This document shows, one piece after another, positions 63,950 to 64,000 of a DNA stretch of 64,000 bases. A program made the translations under genes and the position numbers. The DNA is from Eutreptiella sp. 'Long Island Sound 2002' (lineage: Eukaryota > Euglenozoa > Euglenophyceae > Eutreptiales > Eutreptiaceae). The DNA is taken from positions 97,529,474-97,593,473 of the forward strand of contig OZ038384.1 of the NCBI GenBank assembly GCA_964036045.1, read 5' to 3'. The first letter of the stretch is position 1. Each line of letters begins with the position of its first letter. A model generated the notes under the pieces. It worked only from the letters and a program-made list of their open reading frames with translations. It was not told where the DNA came from and made no database searches.

Positions 63950-64000
63950 CTTCGAATCGTAGCGTTGTGCGCACCGCGGCCACTTGGACGGTGCCGTCTA
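63950..64000. other. LINE 5' flank or leader at window edge
   Basis: Fifty-one bases upstream of ORF1 with no recognisable feature. The LINE 5' end may be here or beyond. Confidence 0.3.

Overview
This window is a repeat-dense piece of a eukaryotic nuclear genome. Almost everything recognisable is a mobile element or a decaying multicopy gene; no rRNA, tRNA, CRISPR array or single-copy housekeeping gene was identified. Chromodomain Ty3/gypsy retrotransposons, an APE-type LINE with RNase H, spliceosomal-type splice signals and AATAAA poly(A) signals all point to a eukaryote. The gag zinc knuckle and the methyltransferase-like insert in element A remind me of retroelements from dinoflagellates or other microalgae, but that is a recollection and a weak taxonomic guess.

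Layout. (1) 1-1805 is GC-rich, A-poor sequence ending in a degenerate 3' piece of a multicopy gene family, here called D. (2) 1806-30075 is Ty3/gypsy element A (710-bp LTRs, TSD tccac), inserted into that D piece. (3) Inside A, 9355-26607 is a second Ty3/gypsy element, B (about 3.02-kb LTRs, polyprotein of about 3,080 codons). It cuts A's pol just upstream of the chromodomain, which reappears at 26608-26850. (4) 30076-30481 is the rest of the D piece. It is followed at 30482-34262 by a small minus-strand LTR element, E, in an LTR-internal-LTR-internal-LTR arrangement flanked by gtgg. (5) 34263-39808 (minus) is the best copy of D: one reading frame of about 1.68 kcodons with an N-terminal RING finger and a C-terminal Ulp1/C48-like protease, broken by three stops and one homopolymer frameshift. 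(6) 40564-42013 is a plus-strand tract almost without thymine (1,094 consecutive nt with none), open in all six frames. (7) 42014-52383 is Ty3/gypsy element C (300/313-bp LTRs, TSD cagg), inserted in that tract. It carries gag, pol and two extra ORFs downstream of pol, each preceded by a consensus 3' splice site. (8) 52384-55356 is the other side of the T-poor domain and ends in about 38 copies of a 65-bp minisatellite. (9) 55357-56347 is a spacer plus another D fragment. (10) 56348-63949 (minus) is a non-LTR retrotransposon whose ORF1 ends in an AlkB-type dioxygenase domain and whose ORF2 carries endonuclease, RT and RNase H; its 3' A-run abuts the D fragment.

Insertion order can be read from the breaks: D and the T-poor domain are the substrate; A, C, E and the LINE inserted into them; B then inserted into A. 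Most reading frames are a few mutations from intact (often CGA to TGA, or a one-base change in a homopolymer). The elements therefore look relatively young, or some breaks are sequence errors. The strongest candidates for something undescribed are the T-free six-frame-open tract, the RING-Ulp1 polyprotein family, element C's downstream ORFs with splice acceptors, the AlkB-bearing LINE, and the adenine-methyltransferase-like domain between protease and RT in elements A and B.
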